A DNA stretch of 7,246 bases from CAYYAQ01 sp964469555 (lineage in GTDB: Bacteria > Planctomycetota > UBA1135 > UBA2386). Below the pieces are notes generated by a model. That model was not told where the DNA came from and ran no database searches. It was given only the letters and a program-made list of their open reading frames with translations. A program made the position numbers and the translations under genes. Shown in pieces: positions 7,103 through 7,246 of this stretch (the first letter of the stretch is position 1; the number at the start of each line of letters is the position of its first letter). The stretch is from positions 1-7,246 of the forward strand of contig CAYYAQ010000215.1 of the NCBI GenBank assembly GCA_964469555.1, read 5' to 3'.

Positions 7103-7185
7103 GGGGGGTGGTAGTGTGCTTCGAGTCGGGCGCGACAGGATTCCGCGAAGGGCTCACCGCGTCAAGGTCTCTCTTTCGGAGCGAG
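7103..7185 (-). other. Short gap upstream of htpG
   Basis: These 83 bp lie between the upstream gene's stop and the htpG start. On the minus strand TTGACG (7165-7160) matches a -35 box at five of six positions, but the bases 17 nt downstream (AATCCT) match a -10 box poorly. They do not resemble a sigma-32 CCCCAT-type -10 either. No inverted repeat of the CIRCE type is present. A 6-bp inverted repeat, CGAGCT/AGCTCG at 7182-7195, covers the upstream gene's stop codon but has no following T run. Whether htpG has its own promoter here or is read through from the upstream gene is undecided. Confidence 0.35.
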
Positions 7186-7246
7186 CTAAAGCTCGAATTG
7201 CATGAGATCCTCGGCCAGCACCACATCCCCGGAATACGTCGTCCGG
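7186..7246 (-). CDS. C-terminal tail of an upstream gene, possibly a metallo-beta-lactamase-fold hydrolase, partial
   Basis: The minus strand is open from the window edge to a TAG at 7188-7186, giving the last 19 residues RTTYSGDVVLAEDLMQFEL. The pattern 'G(D/P)VVLAEDLM.FEL' at the very end resembles C-termini of metallo-beta-lactamase-fold hydrolases of the RNase Z-like group, where this segment forms the last strand and an Asp near the metal site. Nineteen residues are too few for a firm family call. It is co-oriented with htpG, 83 bp upstream. That the frame is coding is more certain than what it encodes. Confidence 0.5.
   Translation of the reverse strand, partial: RTTYSGDVVLAEDLMQFEL

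Noticed and set aside
5396..7114. Two long + strand frames (221 and 306 residues) antisense to htpG
   Set aside because: Both are Leu/Val/Arg/Asp-rich mirror translations of biased htpG codons, with no domains and no ribosome binding site. htpG is unambiguous on the other strand.
7160..7195. CIRCE or sigma-32 control of htpG
   Set aside because: No TTAGCACTC-N9-GAGTGCTAA repeat is present. TTAGCTCGC at the upstream gene's end is only a partial match without its partner half-site, and no CCCCAT-type -10 follows the TTGACG.
1..7246. A new defence, toxin-antitoxin, CRISPR or mobile system
   Set aside because: I see no nuclease, methylase, transposase, integrase, small-gene pair, direct-repeat array or tRNA. 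The genes are metabolic, a secreted peptidase and a chaperone.

Overview
The window is ordinary high-GC bacterial chromosome with strong G/C bias at third codon positions. It holds four complete protein genes, one gene cut at each edge, and a small probably broken reading frame in the one large gap. No gene fixes the phylum. The secreted M14 peptidase with a glutamine-amidotransferase-like tail, and the partly weak Shine-Dalgarno signals, fit groups such as Planctomycetota, Acidobacteriota or Gemmatimonadota; this is inference. I see no rRNA, tRNA, CRISPR array, insertion sequence, phage gene or attachment site.

Left block (1-1844, + strand): a tightly packed catabolic cluster. It contains the end of a medium-chain dehydrogenase/reductase, a crotonase-family enoyl-CoA hydratase whose ATG overlaps the upstream stop (ATGA), and, 12 bp further on, a stand-alone 3-hydroxyacyl-CoA dehydrogenase. 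The last two catalyse consecutive beta-oxidation-type steps (enoyl-CoA to 3-hydroxyacyl-CoA to 3-ketoacyl-CoA) and are almost certainly co-transcribed.

Middle gap (1845-2247): about 400 bp with no intact known gene. The minus strand carries a coding-like stretch at 1859-2099 that becomes continuous only if a one-base frameshift near 2057 is allowed. Read that way it gives a short protein with a hydrophobic N-terminus, convergent with the dehydrogenase and divergent from the peptidase.

Centre (2248-5124, + strand): a 958-residue secreted zinc carboxypeptidase-like (M14) protein with intact metal and catalytic residues, two Arg/Gly-rich insertions and a C-terminal GATase1-like domain without a cysteine nucleophile.

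Right block (5132-7246, - strand): htpG (bacterial Hsp90), convergent with the peptidase with only 7 bp between stop codons and an 8-bp perfect hairpin across the junction. Upstream of htpG on the same strand is the last 19 codons of another gene, possibly a metallo-beta-lactamase-fold hydrolase.

I found no convincing new multi-gene system. The items most worth checking are the frameshifted small reading frame, the peptidase's unusual insertions and pseudo-amidotransferase tail, and the Asn-to-Ser change in the dehydrogenase active site.
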